Positions 32,444 to 41,536 of a stretch of 64,000 nt of DNA are shown here, piece by piece. The position numbers and the translations under genes were made by a program. The number at the start of each line of letters is the position of its first letter. Positions within the stretch are counted from its first letter, which is position 1. The notes under the pieces were generated by a model. That model was not told where the DNA came from. It made no database searches and saw only the letters and a program-made list of their open reading frames with translations. Source of the DNA: Nocardia panacis (GTDB lineage Bacteria > Actinomycetota > Actinomycetes > Mycobacteriales > Mycobacteriaceae); NCBI RefSeq assembly GCF_003598715.1, contig NZ_QZFU01000020.1, positions 43,372 to 107,371 on the forward strand, written 5' to 3'.

Positions 32444-34033
32444 GTGACGTTGCCCTCCGGTGTTGTTGGCGAGTTCGTCAACGGTGGCGCGATCGACATC
32501 ACCGAGCAGGGTTCGCCGGGCTGGTGGGCGAACTATCTGTGGCAGAAGTTCACCCAGCGCGACCTCACCTACTACTTCGAGGGAAATCTGCTGCGGCAGA
32601 TCCCAATCCGGACGCGCCGCGACCGCATGAACATGCTGTGGGCCTATTTCATCGGTCAGCCGCCGCTGCCGCAGGTCGCCGAGGGCTACACGGTCACCTT
32701 CCAGGACATCCTGCGCAAGGGCCGCGCCACCTACGCGCCGATGGCGATCAACCCAGTCGTTGACCGCATGGAGGTCACCGGGATCGGGTCGACTGCCACC
32801 GTGGACGTTGACGCAGCGTCATCGCCGGCCGGGCTGGCCAAGCAGATCTTCGACGGCTCGAATTTCCCGGCCGCGGTGAAGGACGCGATCACCTATGCGC
32901 TGGTGATGGGCGAGGGCTACCTGATGGCGGTCCCAGCCGCCGAGGGCTCACCGGACAAGATTCCGCTGATCACCGCGGAGGATCCGCGGCTCTGCATCGG
33001 CGAACCGGACACGATGAACCCGAACCAGCTGCGGGCGGCTCTGAAGATCGGCTATGACCCGGTCGCGGGCCGAGAGATCATGTGGCTGTTCGTTGGGGGC
33101 CAGCGCTTCTCGGCGTCGCGGATGTCGGTGCCGAACCCGAGCCCCGCCGGCCCCGGATTCGGCGGGTTCAAATGGGATGGCCCGCCGACGGATATGCCCG
33201 AGATCGCCGGATTCGGCGGTGTGCCGGTGGTGCGGCTGGTGAATGTGCGCGGCCTGGGTGAATTCGAGCCGCATCTGGACTTGCTGGACCGGATCAACGA
33301 CACGATCCTCCAGCGCATCGTCATCACCTGGTACCAAAGTTTCCGGCAGCGGGCGATCAAGGGCGATCTGCAAGGCGACGAGGCCCAAGACGGTGCGCCC
33401 GAACCGGATTTCACCGATGTGTTCAAGGCCGACCCAGGCGCGCTATGGCATGTCCCCGATGGTGTGGACTTCTGGGAGTCGTCACAGGCTGACATGACCC
33501 CGATCATCACTTCGATCAGGGACGACGTGAAAGAATTCGCCGCGGTCCTGGGTATCCCGCTGTATCTGATCACCCCGGACGCGGCGAATCAGTCCGCGGA
33601 GGGCGCGGTGTCGCAGCGGGAAGCGTTGCGGTTCAAGGTCCGTGACCGGCGAGCCCGTTCCCTTCCGCTGCTCCGGCAGGTGCTGGCGATGGCTTTCGCA
33701 TTCGCGGGCAGCCCGCAATCGGCATCCACGATCGATATCCAGTGGGGCACGATCGAGGGCCGTTCGCTGGCTGAGATGGCGGCCGCGGTCGCGCAGACCA
33801 CGAATGTCCTGTCCAAGCGTCGTCAGATGATCGACATCATGGACATGACGCCCGAGGAAGCTGCGCTGAATATCCAGGAGCTCTTGCAGGATCTGCTGCT
33901 GTTCCAGGCCGCGCTCCCCGCACCACCCGTCGCCACCACCCCAGTCGACGCTTCGGGCAATTCATTCGCTCCGAACACCTCGGCCGCCGATCAAACGGCG
34001 AATCTACATGCGATGTCCACGGCTGGGAACTGA
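32444..34033 (+). CDS. Portal protein
   Basis: 529 aa. Of two in-frame GTG codons (32435, 32444), 32444 is chosen because AGGAGG lies eight bases before it. Long mixed alpha/beta body with the family-typical segments IPIRTRRDRMNMLWAYFIGQ, LQRIVITWYQSFRQRA and LGIPLYLITPDAANQSAEG, like SPP1 gp6-type portals of actinophages. Forms the DNA entry ring at the capsid vertex. Confidence 0.88.
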   Translation: MTLPSGVVGEFVNGGAIDITEQGSPGWWANYLWQKFTQRDLTYYFEGNLLRQIPIRTRRDRMNMLWAYFIGQPPLPQVAEGYTVTFQDILRKGRATYAPMAINPVVDRMEVTGIGSTATVDVDAASSPAGLAKQIFDGSNFPAAVKDAITYALVMGEGYLMAVPAAEGSPDKIPLITAEDPRLCIGEPDTMNPNQLRAALKIGYDPVAGREIMWLFVGGQRFSASRMSVPNPSPAGPGFGGFKWDGPPTDMPEIAGFGGVPVVRLVNVRGLGEFEPHLDLLDRINDTILQRIVITWYQSFRQRAIKGDLQGDEAQDGAPEPDFTDVFKADPGALWHVPDGVDFWESSQADMTPIITSIRDDVKEFAAVLGIPLYLITPDAANQSAEGAVSQREALRFKVRDRRARSLPLLRQVLAMAFAFAGSPQSASTIDIQWGTIEGRSLAEMAAAVAQTTNVLSKRRQMIDIMDMTPEEAALNIQELLQDLLLFQAALPAPPVATTPVDASGNSFAPNTSAADQTANLHAMSTAGN

Positions 34034-34061
34034 TGGTCGCAGCGAAGGAGAATGTGCCACA

Positions 34062-35285
34062 GTGACTGCGCCCGCCGGTGACCAGTCGACACAGCAGCGG
34101 ACCGCAGTTGTGGTTGCCGCGGCTGCCGCGGCGATCGCGGCAGCCAGCACGCAGGCTGGCGTGTTGTCTCTAGCGGCGGTTACGAATAGCACTGCTGCCG
34201 TGTTGGATCGGGTGCGGTCGGTGACACAGGCACAGATCGCGGCTCGGTGGCGGTCGGTAAACCCGTACAAGGCGGACGAGGTGGCCGCGTTCGCCGCCGA
34301 CGCTGCGAAGATCCTGGCGGCAGCGCAGCAGCAAATGGGCACTGCGGCCGCTGCCGGGCAGGGCGCCGCGTTGCAGGCTATGGGAATCCCGGTGAAGATC
34401 GCGCCCCCGACGATTCCGACTGACGTCCGTGTGGCGCAGCGCAGGGCGACTGGCGCAGCGTACGCGGTCCAGGTCACCTATCAGGGCCAGTCTGAGAAGC
34501 CCGCAGCGGAATCGACCAGTGCGGCGACGACCACGGTCGCGGAGGCCGCAGCATCTGAGCCGACGAAGCCAGTGACTGTGGATGTGCCGCTGGAGGACTC
34601 GACGACCGAGGCTGTTCTTCAACGGCCGGCCTCGACCTTCCGCTATGAGGTGTCGACCGGTTCGGCGCCGGAGCAGGCGGCCAATCGTGCAGCGGCGCGG
34701 CTGGATTCGGTGGTCGACGGCAACCTGTCGTTGGCGATGCGCGACGGTCAGCGCCAGGCGCTTCAGCAGGCCGAGGAGCAGACGCGCGGCACCGATCAGC
34801 ATGTGACGCACTGGCGGCGGGTGTTCCACCCCGAGCTGTCTAAGGGCGGTACCTGCGGATTGTGCATTGTCGCGTCCGACCGCACGTACACCGTCGAGGA
34901 CTTGATGCCGATCCATGACCGGTGCAAATGCACGGTGGTCGCCGCGGGCGAATTCACCTCCGATCTGGGTCGTGAGCTGAACAAGTCCGACTTCCAGAAG
35001 CTCTACGGCGACGCCCAAGCCGCCGCTGAGCATGGATCGAGCGCGAAGTTCGAGAGCCTATGGTCGAAGTACGTGGCCAAGGGCCGCTACAAGACTGACA
35101 ACCGGGCATCGTTCGCCAGCACTCGCCCCAAGTTCCTGAAAAAGAACCGCTACAAGGTCGAGCACCACCATGAGCTCGGCCCGCAGCTGGTGCGCGCCAC
35201 CGGCAGCCACGTCGAGCAACTCCATGCCAACGAGGTGCCTTCCGGTGTGGTCGATCTCGACGCGTTCATGCATCACCACGCGTAA
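34062..35285 (+). CDS. MuF-type capsid-associated protein
   Basis: 407 aa from GTG 34062. Ala-rich helical N-terminal half. The centre carries the phage-head morphogenesis signature TCGLCIVASDRTYTVEDLMP followed by HDRCKCTV (about 265-290). A basic C-terminal extension ends in a His-rich stretch (KVEHHHELGPQ ... FMHHHA). Proteins in this position are minor head proteins injected with or linked to the portal. The extension is not part of the usual fold. Confidence 0.75.
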   Translation: MTAPAGDQSTQQRTAVVVAAAAAAIAAASTQAGVLSLAAVTNSTAAVLDRVRSVTQAQIAARWRSVNPYKADEVAAFAADAAKILAAAQQQMGTAAAAGQGAALQAMGIPVKIAPPTIPTDVRVAQRRATGAAYAVQVTYQGQSEKPAAESTSAATTTVAEAAASEPTKPVTVDVPLEDSTTEAVLQRPASTFRYEVSTGSAPEQAANRAAARLDSVVDGNLSLAMRDGQRQALQQAEEQTRGTDQHVTHWRRVFHPELSKGGTCGLCIVASDRTYTVEDLMPIHDRCKCTVVAAGEFTSDLGRELNKSDFQKLYGDAQAAAEHGSSAKFESLWSKYVAKGRYKTDNRASFASTRPKFLKKNRYKVEHHHELGPQLVRATGSHVEQLHANEVPSGVVDLDAFMHHHA

Positions 35286-35371
35286 TCACTGATTTCCCGC
35301 CGCAGAGTCGGCGGGTTGCGCCCGTCAGGGCACCCATCCAGGAATCCGTGCCCGACAGGGAGAAATCACCC

Positions 35372-35983
35372 ATGGCCGAAAACGTCGTTCCCGCTGAACA
35401 AGCCGCGCAGACTGACAGTGAGACGCCCGCGCCCGTCGCCGCATTCCCCGCGGAGACACCGATCATCGAAATGACGGCCGAACAGCAGGCCGCGTACTGG
35501 AAGCATCACGCCCGCCGCCACGAAGACAACGCCAAGGCGTACAAGGGCGTCACCCCGGATCAGGTCCGCGACATGCAGACCGAACTGGCGAAGCTGAAGG
35601 ACGACAAGCTCACCGCCGACGAGCGTGCCGTGAATCAGGCCCGCACCGAAGCCCGCGCCGCGGCGGAAGCGGAGCTGCTGCCCAAGGTGCGGGCCGCCGA
35701 GGTGAAAGCGATTGCCTCCGACGTCATCTCGGGGGATCGACTGCGCAACTTCATGGACTTCGCCGACCCGGCGAAGTTCATCGGCGACAACGGCGAAATC
35801 GACGAAGCCAAGGTCATGGGCGCGCTCACCGGCATGTTCGGTGCGCAACCAGCCAAGACCCCCGTTGTGCAGGCGCCCCGATGGCAGAACGCCGGCCAAT
35901 TCGCGCCGCCCCCCGCACCGGCCAAGCCCGGTGAAGCGGGGCGCGCGGAGGCCGCACGCCGACACAGCGCCAAACCCAAGTAG
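35372..35983 (+). CDS. Capsid scaffolding protein
   Basis: 203 aa. Acidic N-terminus, long charged coiled-coil segment (QVRDMQTELAKLKDDKLTAD through EARAAAEAELLPKV, about 60-115), and a Pro-rich basic C-terminus. Composition, length and position before the decoration and capsid genes are typical of scaffolds. GGGAG lies upstream of the ATG. Confidence 0.75.
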   Translation: MAENVVPAEQAAQTDSETPAPVAAFPAETPIIEMTAEQQAAYWKHHARRHEDNAKAYKGVTPDQVRDMQTELAKLKDDKLTADERAVNQARTEARAAAEAELLPKVRAAEVKAIASDVISGDRLRNFMDFADPAKFIGDNGEIDEAKVMGALTGMFGAQPAKTPVVQAPRWQNAGQFAPPPAPAKPGEAGRAEAARRHSAKPK

Positions 35984-35995
35984 GAAGGATGAGCT

Positions 35996-36724
35996 ATGTC
36001 TGTTGACCTCTCGTTGCAGACGACGACCTATCAAGTCGCCGACCGGCGGTGGCTGCTTGCCGAACCGGACGTCAAACTCAATGTCACCCTCGACATTTCG
36101 AAGTTCTCGCAGACCGGCACCAGCGCGGTCCAGACGGTTTCGATCACCGGCGCCCCCACAGGCGGCACCTGGACTGCGACGTTCAACGGCCAGACCACGT
36201 CCGCGATCGCGTACAACGCCACTGCGGCGGCCGTGCAGTCCGCGCTGACCGCGTTGTCGAGCGTCGGCGCGAACAACGTCACTGTTACCGGCACCGGCCC
36301 GTACACCGTTACTTTCACTGGCGCGCTGGCCTCGAAGGCGGTTCCGGTCATGACCGCGTCCGGCGCGGGTCTGACCGGCGGCACCAGCCCGGCCGCGTCG
36401 GTTGCCAACACCACCCCGGGCAGCAATGCCCATTATCCGAACGGCTACATCCCGTCCGGTACCGCGATCGGAATCGTCACCGCGACCGGTTTGGCGGCCC
36501 CGTACAACGCGGGTGCCTCCGATGGCAGCCAGACCTGCTACGGCATCACCTACGGCGACTGCCGGGCGGTCCGCCAGAACGGCACCATCGCCGCGAAGGT
36601 CGGCACCGGCGCCGTGGTGAACATGGCGGTCGTGTCGCTGATCCGTCTGCCGTTCCAGGCCGGTACCGGCTCCATCGATGCCGCGGCGAAGACGTCGCTG
36701 GCGCAGATCCGCTTCGAGGCGTGA
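35996..36724 (+). CDS. Head decoration-like protein with inserted Ig-like module
   Basis: 242 aa. An N-terminal (1-40) and C-terminal part (about 145-242) flank a repeat-type module (about 44-115: VQTVSITGAPTGGTWTATFN, IAYNATAAAVQSALTALSSV, YTVTFTGALA). The same module recurs in the major tail protein at 39772. Position just before the capsid gene suggests a capsid decoration protein; the module would be displayed on the surface. Confidence 0.65.
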   Translation: MSVDLSLQTTTYQVADRRWLLAEPDVKLNVTLDISKFSQTGTSAVQTVSITGAPTGGTWTATFNGQTTSAIAYNATAAAVQSALTALSSVGANNVTVTGTGPYTVTFTGALASKAVPVMTASGAGLTGGTSPAASVANTTPGSNAHYPNGYIPSGTAIGIVTATGLAAPYNAGASDGSQTCYGITYGDCRAVRQNGTIAAKVGTGAVVNMAVVSLIRLPFQAGTGSIDAAAKTSLAQIRFEA

Positions 36725-36738
36725 GGAAGGACTGAATC

Positions 36739-37776
36739 ATGGCTCTGTTTCTCGATGGTCCTATCCCCCTTGAGGACACCATCACCTTCGTGCAGGCGCT
36801 GCCGCTGCCGAGCAACAACAAGCTCACCCAGATGTTCGGCACCAAGACCTACGCCACCGATGAGATCGACATGGCGACGATCTACCAGACCAACCGGGCG
36901 GCGAAGTTCCGCAACTGGGACGGCAACTTCTGGATCTCGCCGCGTGACACCGGCCTGGAGAAGCGCGTGCGGATGCTGCCCCTGGGCGGTCAGCTCGCTC
37001 AGGGCGAATACGAGCGTCGCCAGATGGAATTCGCCCGCTACGGCGGCACCATCCAGTCGGTGCTGACCGACGCCATCTACAACGACCTCGAGCGCCTCAC
37101 CGCTTCTATCCTCAACCGGATCGAGCTGGCCTGGGGTGACGTCCTCGCCGATGGCGTGCTCACCATCAACGAGAACGGCGTCAGCCAGCAGCTCGATTAC
37201 GCCATCCCCACCAATCAGGTCGTGACCGCGGCCACATTGTGGTCGGACACCACCAACAGCAACCCGTTGCTGGATCTGATCGCCTGGTATGACGTCTATG
37301 TCGCGCTGAACGGCAGCGGCCCGGGCCAGTTCCTGATGTCGCTGCCCACCTCGCGGCAGTTGCAGGCGAACAAGAACCTGATCAACCAGATCAAGGGTGC
37401 GCAGACCGGCGTCACCAACGTGAGCCTGGAAGACATCTCGACGCTGTTCATGAGCTACGGCCTGCCGCCGATCTCGATGGACAACGTCTACAACTCGAAG
37501 TTCGACGTTGATGGCGTCACCACCTCGGCGATGCCGACCAACAAGTTCCTGTTTCTGCCCGAGGACCTGTCCACGCTCGGGTTCACCGCATGGGGCACCC
37601 CGACCACGGTCATGGAGCTGGCGTCGAACAACGTGCAGGTCGAGACGGCGTCCGGGATCATCGGCATCCTCGTGCGCGAGGATCAGCCGCCGTTCCAGAA
37701 GCGCACCTTCGTCGACGCGGTCGCGCTGCCGGTGCTGGCGGATCCGCGCAAGATGCTCGTCGCGACGGTCGCCTGA
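36739..37776 (+). CDS. Major capsid protein
   Basis: 345 aa. Position after scaffold, length and segments such as FRNWDGNFWISPRDTGLEKR, QFLMSLPTSRQLQANKNLIN and KFLFLPEDLSTLG fit an HK97-fold capsid protein, probably of the protein E type. GAAGGACTG precedes the ATG. The stop overlaps the next start. Confidence 0.85.
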   Translation: MALFLDGPIPLEDTITFVQALPLPSNNKLTQMFGTKTYATDEIDMATIYQTNRAAKFRNWDGNFWISPRDTGLEKRVRMLPLGGQLAQGEYERRQMEFARYGGTIQSVLTDAIYNDLERLTASILNRIELAWGDVLADGVLTINENGVSQQLDYAIPTNQVVTAATLWSDTTNSNPLLDLIAWYDVYVALNGSGPGQFLMSLPTSRQLQANKNLINQIKGAQTGVTNVSLEDISTLFMSYGLPPISMDNVYNSKFDVDGVTTSAMPTNKFLFLPEDLSTLGFTAWGTPTTVMELASNNVQVETASGIIGILVREDQPPFQKRTFVDAVALPVLADPRKMLVATVA

Positions 37777-38123
37777 TGCGCCGCCTCGGAGGCCAGCACG
37801 CCGTGCACCTGCACCACGAAGGCGAGCTGCACAGCTTCCTTCCCGGCGACACCGTCCCGGAATGGGCGGCCGAGCGCATCACCAACCCACACGCTTGGGA
37901 GCCGCCAACCGGAGCGCCCGCGGTGTCGGTCACTGCGGAGGAAGATGAGGACGCCGACAGTGATCAGGGCGACCTCGACGGTATCCCGGCCCAGGCCGGT
38001 CCCGGCGCCAGCCGCGCCCGCTGGGCGTCCTATGCCGTCGCGAATGGTGTTGCGGTCGAGGAGGCTTGGAAACGGGACGACATCATCGCCGCCTGTGAGG
38101 CGGCCGGGGTACGGGTGGCCTGA
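37776..38123 (+). CDS. Head-tail region protein with C-terminal SAP/Rho-N-like motif
   Basis: 115 aa. Beta-type N-terminus (GGQHAVHLHHEGELHSFLPG), acidic linker (TAEEDEDADSDQGD) and a helical end (RARWASYAVANGVAVEEAWK then RDDIIAACEAAG) resembling the short HeH/Rho-N module found in phage head-tail proteins. One-base overlaps with both neighbours. Confidence 0.55.
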   Translation: MRRLGGQHAVHLHHEGELHSFLPGDTVPEWAAERITNPHAWEPPTGAPAVSVTAEEDEDADSDQGDLDGIPAQAGPGASRARWASYAVANGVAVEEAWKRDDIIAACEAAGVRVA

Positions 38124-38530
38124 TGGGCCAATTCGCCGGCCTCGATGATGTGACCGCCCGATTCGAGGGCGTGATCCCGGCAAGCCGTCAGGCATGGGTC
38201 ACCACCCGCATCGCCGATGCCGAAGCACGACTGGTCGAAATGCTGCCATCGCTGGCGACCGAGACGAGCCCGGTCCGGTTGGCGCAGGCCAAGCAAGTCA
38301 TTTGCGACGCCGTGCTGCGCCTGTACCGGAATCCGGCCGGCGCCCGCAACGAAGCCGCCCAGGACTACAGCGTTGGCCGCTCCGACCCGGCCGCATCGGG
38401 CGAGCTGGTGTTCACCGACGCCGAGATCGCCTCGCTGCGGATCGCGGTGCGGCGCCGCGGTTTCGGGACGATTCCGATCACCCCGTTCCGACCGCACCAG
38501 CCCAGCCCAGCGGATCGGCTCTACTGGTGA
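38123..38530 (+). CDS. Head-tail adaptor
   Basis: 135 aa. Helical, with ITAR-like region RIADAEARLVEMLPSLA and QAKQVICDAVLRLYRNPAG, the pattern of Gp19/Gp15/Gp42-like connector proteins. It would sit below the portal ring. Confidence 0.72.
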   Translation: MGQFAGLDDVTARFEGVIPASRQAWVTTRIADAEARLVEMLPSLATETSPVRLAQAKQVICDAVLRLYRNPAGARNEAAQDYSVGRSDPAASGELVFTDAEIASLRIAVRRRGFGTIPITPFRPHQPSPADRLYW

Positions 38531-38853
38531 CATTCTTCGCGAACGGGCAGACCGTCACGGTCATCCCGCCCGGCACCCGAGACCGCGTCGGCGACACCGT
38601 GCCCGGTATCCCGTTCCCAGTCGACAACGTGTCGGTGGCAATCCACGGCTCGACCCAAAATTTCGACCGTCGCACCACGGTGGAAACCCCGGCGACGCTG
38701 GAATTCCCATCGGGCACTGTGATCGCGTTGAACAGCCACTTCGTTCTAGCTAACGGGTCGAAATGGGTGATGACCGGCAGGGCTCACACCCCACGGAATG
38801 GGTTCACCGGCTGGCAGCCGGGGGTCACCGTCTTGGCGAAAGAGGTCCTGTGA
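38527..38853 (+). CDS. Head-tail stopper-like protein
   Basis: 108 aa from GTG 38527. Small beta-rich protein (VTVIPPGTRDRVGD, TLEFPSGTVIALNSHFVL, WVMTGRAHTPRNGFTGWQPG) placed between adaptor and tail-completion genes as in siphovirus connectors. Confidence 0.62.
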   Translation: MTFFANGQTVTVIPPGTRDRVGDTVPGIPFPVDNVSVAIHGSTQNFDRRTTVETPATLEFPSGTVIALNSHFVLANGSKWVMTGRAHTPRNGFTGWQPGVTVLAKEVL

Positions 38854-39194
38854 TGGCGGAACTGACCAATATCCGCATCCCGAAACCGAACCCAGCACTC
38901 GCCAAGATCCTGCGCGGACCACAAATGAAGACCCTGGTCACCCGGAAAGGGTTGCGCGCCAGGGCCATCTACGCCGAAGTGGTCGCCAAACGCACAGGCG
39001 AACTCGCGGCGTCCGCACGGGTCGAAACGGTGCTCGGTGGGCTCCATGGCGACCGGTGGATCGCCCGCGTGCGGGCAACCGCACCGCATGCGGCGTCTCA
39101 CGAATACGGCACCGGCCGCACCGATCCCGCCTACACCGCGCCCGCCGCACACGACATGATCAAGGTCCTCGAAGCCCTGGATATCGGGTCATGA
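38853..39194 (+). CDS. HK97 gp10-like tail-completion protein
   Basis: 113 aa. The pattern AIYAEVVAKRTGELAASARV followed by a strand region and AASHEYGTGRTDP fits HK97 gp10-like proteins. ATG 38853 overlaps the previous stop. Confidence 0.65.
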   Translation: MAELTNIRIPKPNPALAKILRGPQMKTLVTRKGLRARAIYAEVVAKRTGELAASARVETVLGGLHGDRWIARVRATAPHAASHEYGTGRTDPAYTAPAAHDMIKVLEALDIGS

Positions 39195-39688
39195 TCACGT
39201 TCCCGACCTGGTACAGCGGAGGATTCCCCGACACCGAGCTCGTCGTGCTCGACCTGCTCACACCGTTCGCGAAGCTCGTCACCCCGCAGATCACCGTCTG
39301 CACCTGGCTGCCCGATATCAACGCACTGTCCCTGCCACAGGTGGGCGTGTATCGGGTCGCGGGCGGAATCAGCGATGACGGTCAGTTCGACCACGCCCAG
39401 CTGCAACTCGACACGATCGCAGCCTCGCGTGCGGACGCATGGGCTGTCGCGGAATTCCTGCGCCAGATCATGCTGTCCTATGCCGATGGCGGACCGGTTC
39501 GCCGCCTCGACGGAACCACCACCAACGTGCATTCCGTCGCTGAAGTCGTTGGCCCGGAGCAGATACCGGAAATCAATCCCGATAGCCGTCTAGTGCCGAT
39601 GCGGTTCCAGGTCACCCTCACCCGGCTGCGGCCGATCCCCGACTACCAGGGGATCCGCGCCGGACTGCAAGCCGCACAGGTGATCTGA
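39191..39688 (+). CDS. Tail terminator-like protein
   Basis: 165 aa. The N-terminal half has PDTELVVLDLLTPFAKLVTP and the C-terminal half a strand-rich region (RLVPMRFQVTLTRLRP). Length and position directly before the tail-tube gene fit a tail terminator. Confidence 0.6.
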   Translation: MITFPTWYSGGFPDTELVVLDLLTPFAKLVTPQITVCTWLPDINALSLPQVGVYRVAGGISDDGQFDHAQLQLDTIAASRADAWAVAEFLRQIMLSYADGGPVRRLDGTTTNVHSVAEVVGPEQIPEINPDSRLVPMRFQVTLTRLRPIPDYQGIRAGLQAAQVI

Positions 39689-39713
39689 CCCATTTCGTGT
39701 TTCCGCCCGCCTC

Positions 39714-39753
39714 GGCCCGAGCGGCGCGGCAGATCTTCATGCCCGCTCGGGCC
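39714..39753. terminator. Intercistronic hairpin before the tail-tube gene
   Basis: Perfect arms GGCCCGAGCGG and CCGCTCGGGCC with an 18-base loop lie in the 83-base gap before the major tail gene, one of few gaps in the late operon. It could partly terminate or process the transcript and so set tail-tube output. No T tract follows. Confidence 0.45.
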
Positions 39754-39771
39754 ACCCCGGAAGGAGTAGAA

Positions 39772-41043
39772 ATGACAATCTTGCAGTTCAAGGACAAGAA
39801 CGACAGCTTGGTGATCGTCCCCCAGGACCTCGCCTGCCTCGTAGCCCCCTACGGTACCGCCATCCCACCCAAGCTGACTGTCGACAACACCGGATCGCTG
39901 CCGTGGATCCCCGGATTCCGGTCCCTGGGCGAGTTGCAGCGCAAGGCTGGTGCCGGGATCTCCCCGGACACCAAGACCGCGAACGTCGAGGGCTACGGCA
40001 GTCTGCCGCCGCGGCGAATCCTGAAGACCGACGAGGGCATCACCCTCGACGTCACCTTCCAGGAAACCCGCGACATGGCCTACGAACTGTTCTTCGGCAT
40101 GCAGATGGCCGCGGTACAGGCCGACGCCAACGGGGAATGGCGTGCAACCCGCTCCGCACAGGCGGCGGTGCTGTACTACTCGGTCATTCTGATCGGGCAG
40201 GACGGTTCGCCCGGCTCGGAGATCTACCCGTACATGATCCTGCCCAAGACCATGGTGTCGCAGTCGCAGAAGTTCCAGTTCCAGATGGACTCCGCGATCG
40301 AACTCGGCGTCACCTTCACCGCCTTGCAGGACAACACCTCCGGCGGCTACGTCATGTTCGGGCAGGCCGGTAAGGGAAGCCAGGCGATCATCGGCGATCA
40401 GGGCTTCACCACGACCACCAACGAGGTGCAGACCCTGACACTTGGTGGCACCGCCGCCACCGGCGGCACGTTCACCCTCAGCTTCGCCGAACGAACCAGC
40501 GCGCCGATCGCCTACAACGCCACCCCCGCCGCCGTACAGAGCGCGCTCGCCGCGCTCCCCACGATCGGCACCGGCAATGTCGCGGTGTCGTCGGTGCCGT
40601 CCGCCACCACACTGTCGCTGGGCACCACCTCCACCACCGGCGGCACGCTCGCCGCCGGCACCTACTTTTGGAAGGTCACCGCCGTCGGCGCGGTCGAATC
40701 GACCGGCTCCAACGAGGTCACCGCGACCACCACCGGATCCACCAGCTCCCAGGTCCTCACCTGGACAAGCGTGTCCGGCGCGACCGGCTACAAGATCTAC
40801 CGCGGCACCAGCGCGGGCGCGGAGAACGTTCTCGTCGCCACCCTCGGCACCGTGTTGACCTACACCGACACCGGCTCCGCCGGTTCGGCCAGCACTCCGC
40901 CGACCACCACCGGCACCTGGGCAGTGACGTTCCAGGCCGCCCTGGCCGGGCTGCACACCCGCCTGCTCGTCGCCAACTACAGCCAGCTGCTGCCGGTCGG
41001 CGCGACCGTCACCGTCACCGAAACCACCCCGGGCGCACCGTAA
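39772..41043 (+). CDS. Major tail (tube) protein with nested Ig-like and FN3-like insert
   Basis: 423 aa, AAGGAG upstream. Residues 1-215 form the tail-tube core (YGSLPPRRILKTDEGITLDV, ETRDMAYELFFGMQMAAVQA). The C-terminal 200 residues are an add-on. An Ig-like module (VQTLTLGGTAATGGTFTLSF, IAYNATPAAVQSALAALPTI) is split by an FN3-like domain (GTYFWKVTAVG, SGATGYKIYRGTSAG) before its last strand resumes (GTWAVTFQAALAG). Such domains decorate the tail outside. Confidence 0.8.
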   Translation: MTILQFKDKNDSLVIVPQDLACLVAPYGTAIPPKLTVDNTGSLPWIPGFRSLGELQRKAGAGISPDTKTANVEGYGSLPPRRILKTDEGITLDVTFQETRDMAYELFFGMQMAAVQADANGEWRATRSAQAAVLYYSVILIGQDGSPGSEIYPYMILPKTMVSQSQKFQFQMDSAIELGVTFTALQDNTSGGYVMFGQAGKGSQAIIGDQGFTTTTNEVQTLTLGGTAATGGTFTLSFAERTSAPIAYNATPAAVQSALAALPTIGTGNVAVSSVPSATTLSLGTTSTTGGTLAAGTYFWKVTAVGAVESTGSNEVTATTTGSTSSQVLTWTSVSGATGYKIYRGTSAGAENVLVATLGTVLTYTDTGSAGSASTPPTTTGTWAVTFQAALAGLHTRLLVANYSQLLPVGATVTVTETTPGAP

Positions 41044-41140
41044 CCCGGACACACGTCGGTCCGCGCCGTCAACTCCCCGGCGCAGCGCGGACCGGCGACC
41101 CAATCAGACCGGGGAGATCCACAAGACCGGGGAGACAACC

Positions 41141-41536
41141 ATGCCACCGAGGAAGCGAGCCACCAGCGCGCAGGCCGAGCCCGAATTCGGCACGAAGTTC
41201 GAACGGCTGCGCCGCCGAGCCGCCGAGTTCAACGACGGCCGCCCCAAGATCGCCGACTACATTCTCGGAGCCGAGGAAGGTTTCGATCCGCCTGTGCGCG
41301 TCCGGTTTCCGCTGAAGATCCAGCAACGCGAGGACTACTACGCGGCCCTGCATCGCAACGACGTGATGGGAATGATGATCGCGCTCATGGGCCACGACGA
41401 ATACCAGCGGGTCAAGCGCACCCTCGACGCCTTCGACGACGGCGGAGACCTGTTCGACGGCCTGGCCCTGGATCTGGTCGACCACGTCAACGGCCGCGGC
41501 GCCCAGGACATCCCGGGGGGATCGCCGGCCTCGTAA
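41141..41536 (+). CDS. Tail assembly chaperone, short form (G-like)
   Basis: 131 aa; zero-frame product. Helical, with FPLKIQQREDYYAALHRNDV and RTLDAFDDGGDLFDGLALDL. Binds the tape measure during tail assembly together with the frameshifted form. The last codons carry the slippery site at 41515. Confidence 0.82.
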   Translation: MPPRKRATSAQAEPEFGTKFERLRRRAAEFNDGRPKIADYILGAEEGFDPPVRVRFPLKIQQREDYYAALHRNDVMGMMIALMGHDEYQRVKRTLDAFDDGGDLFDGLALDLVDHVNGRGAQDIPGGSPAS

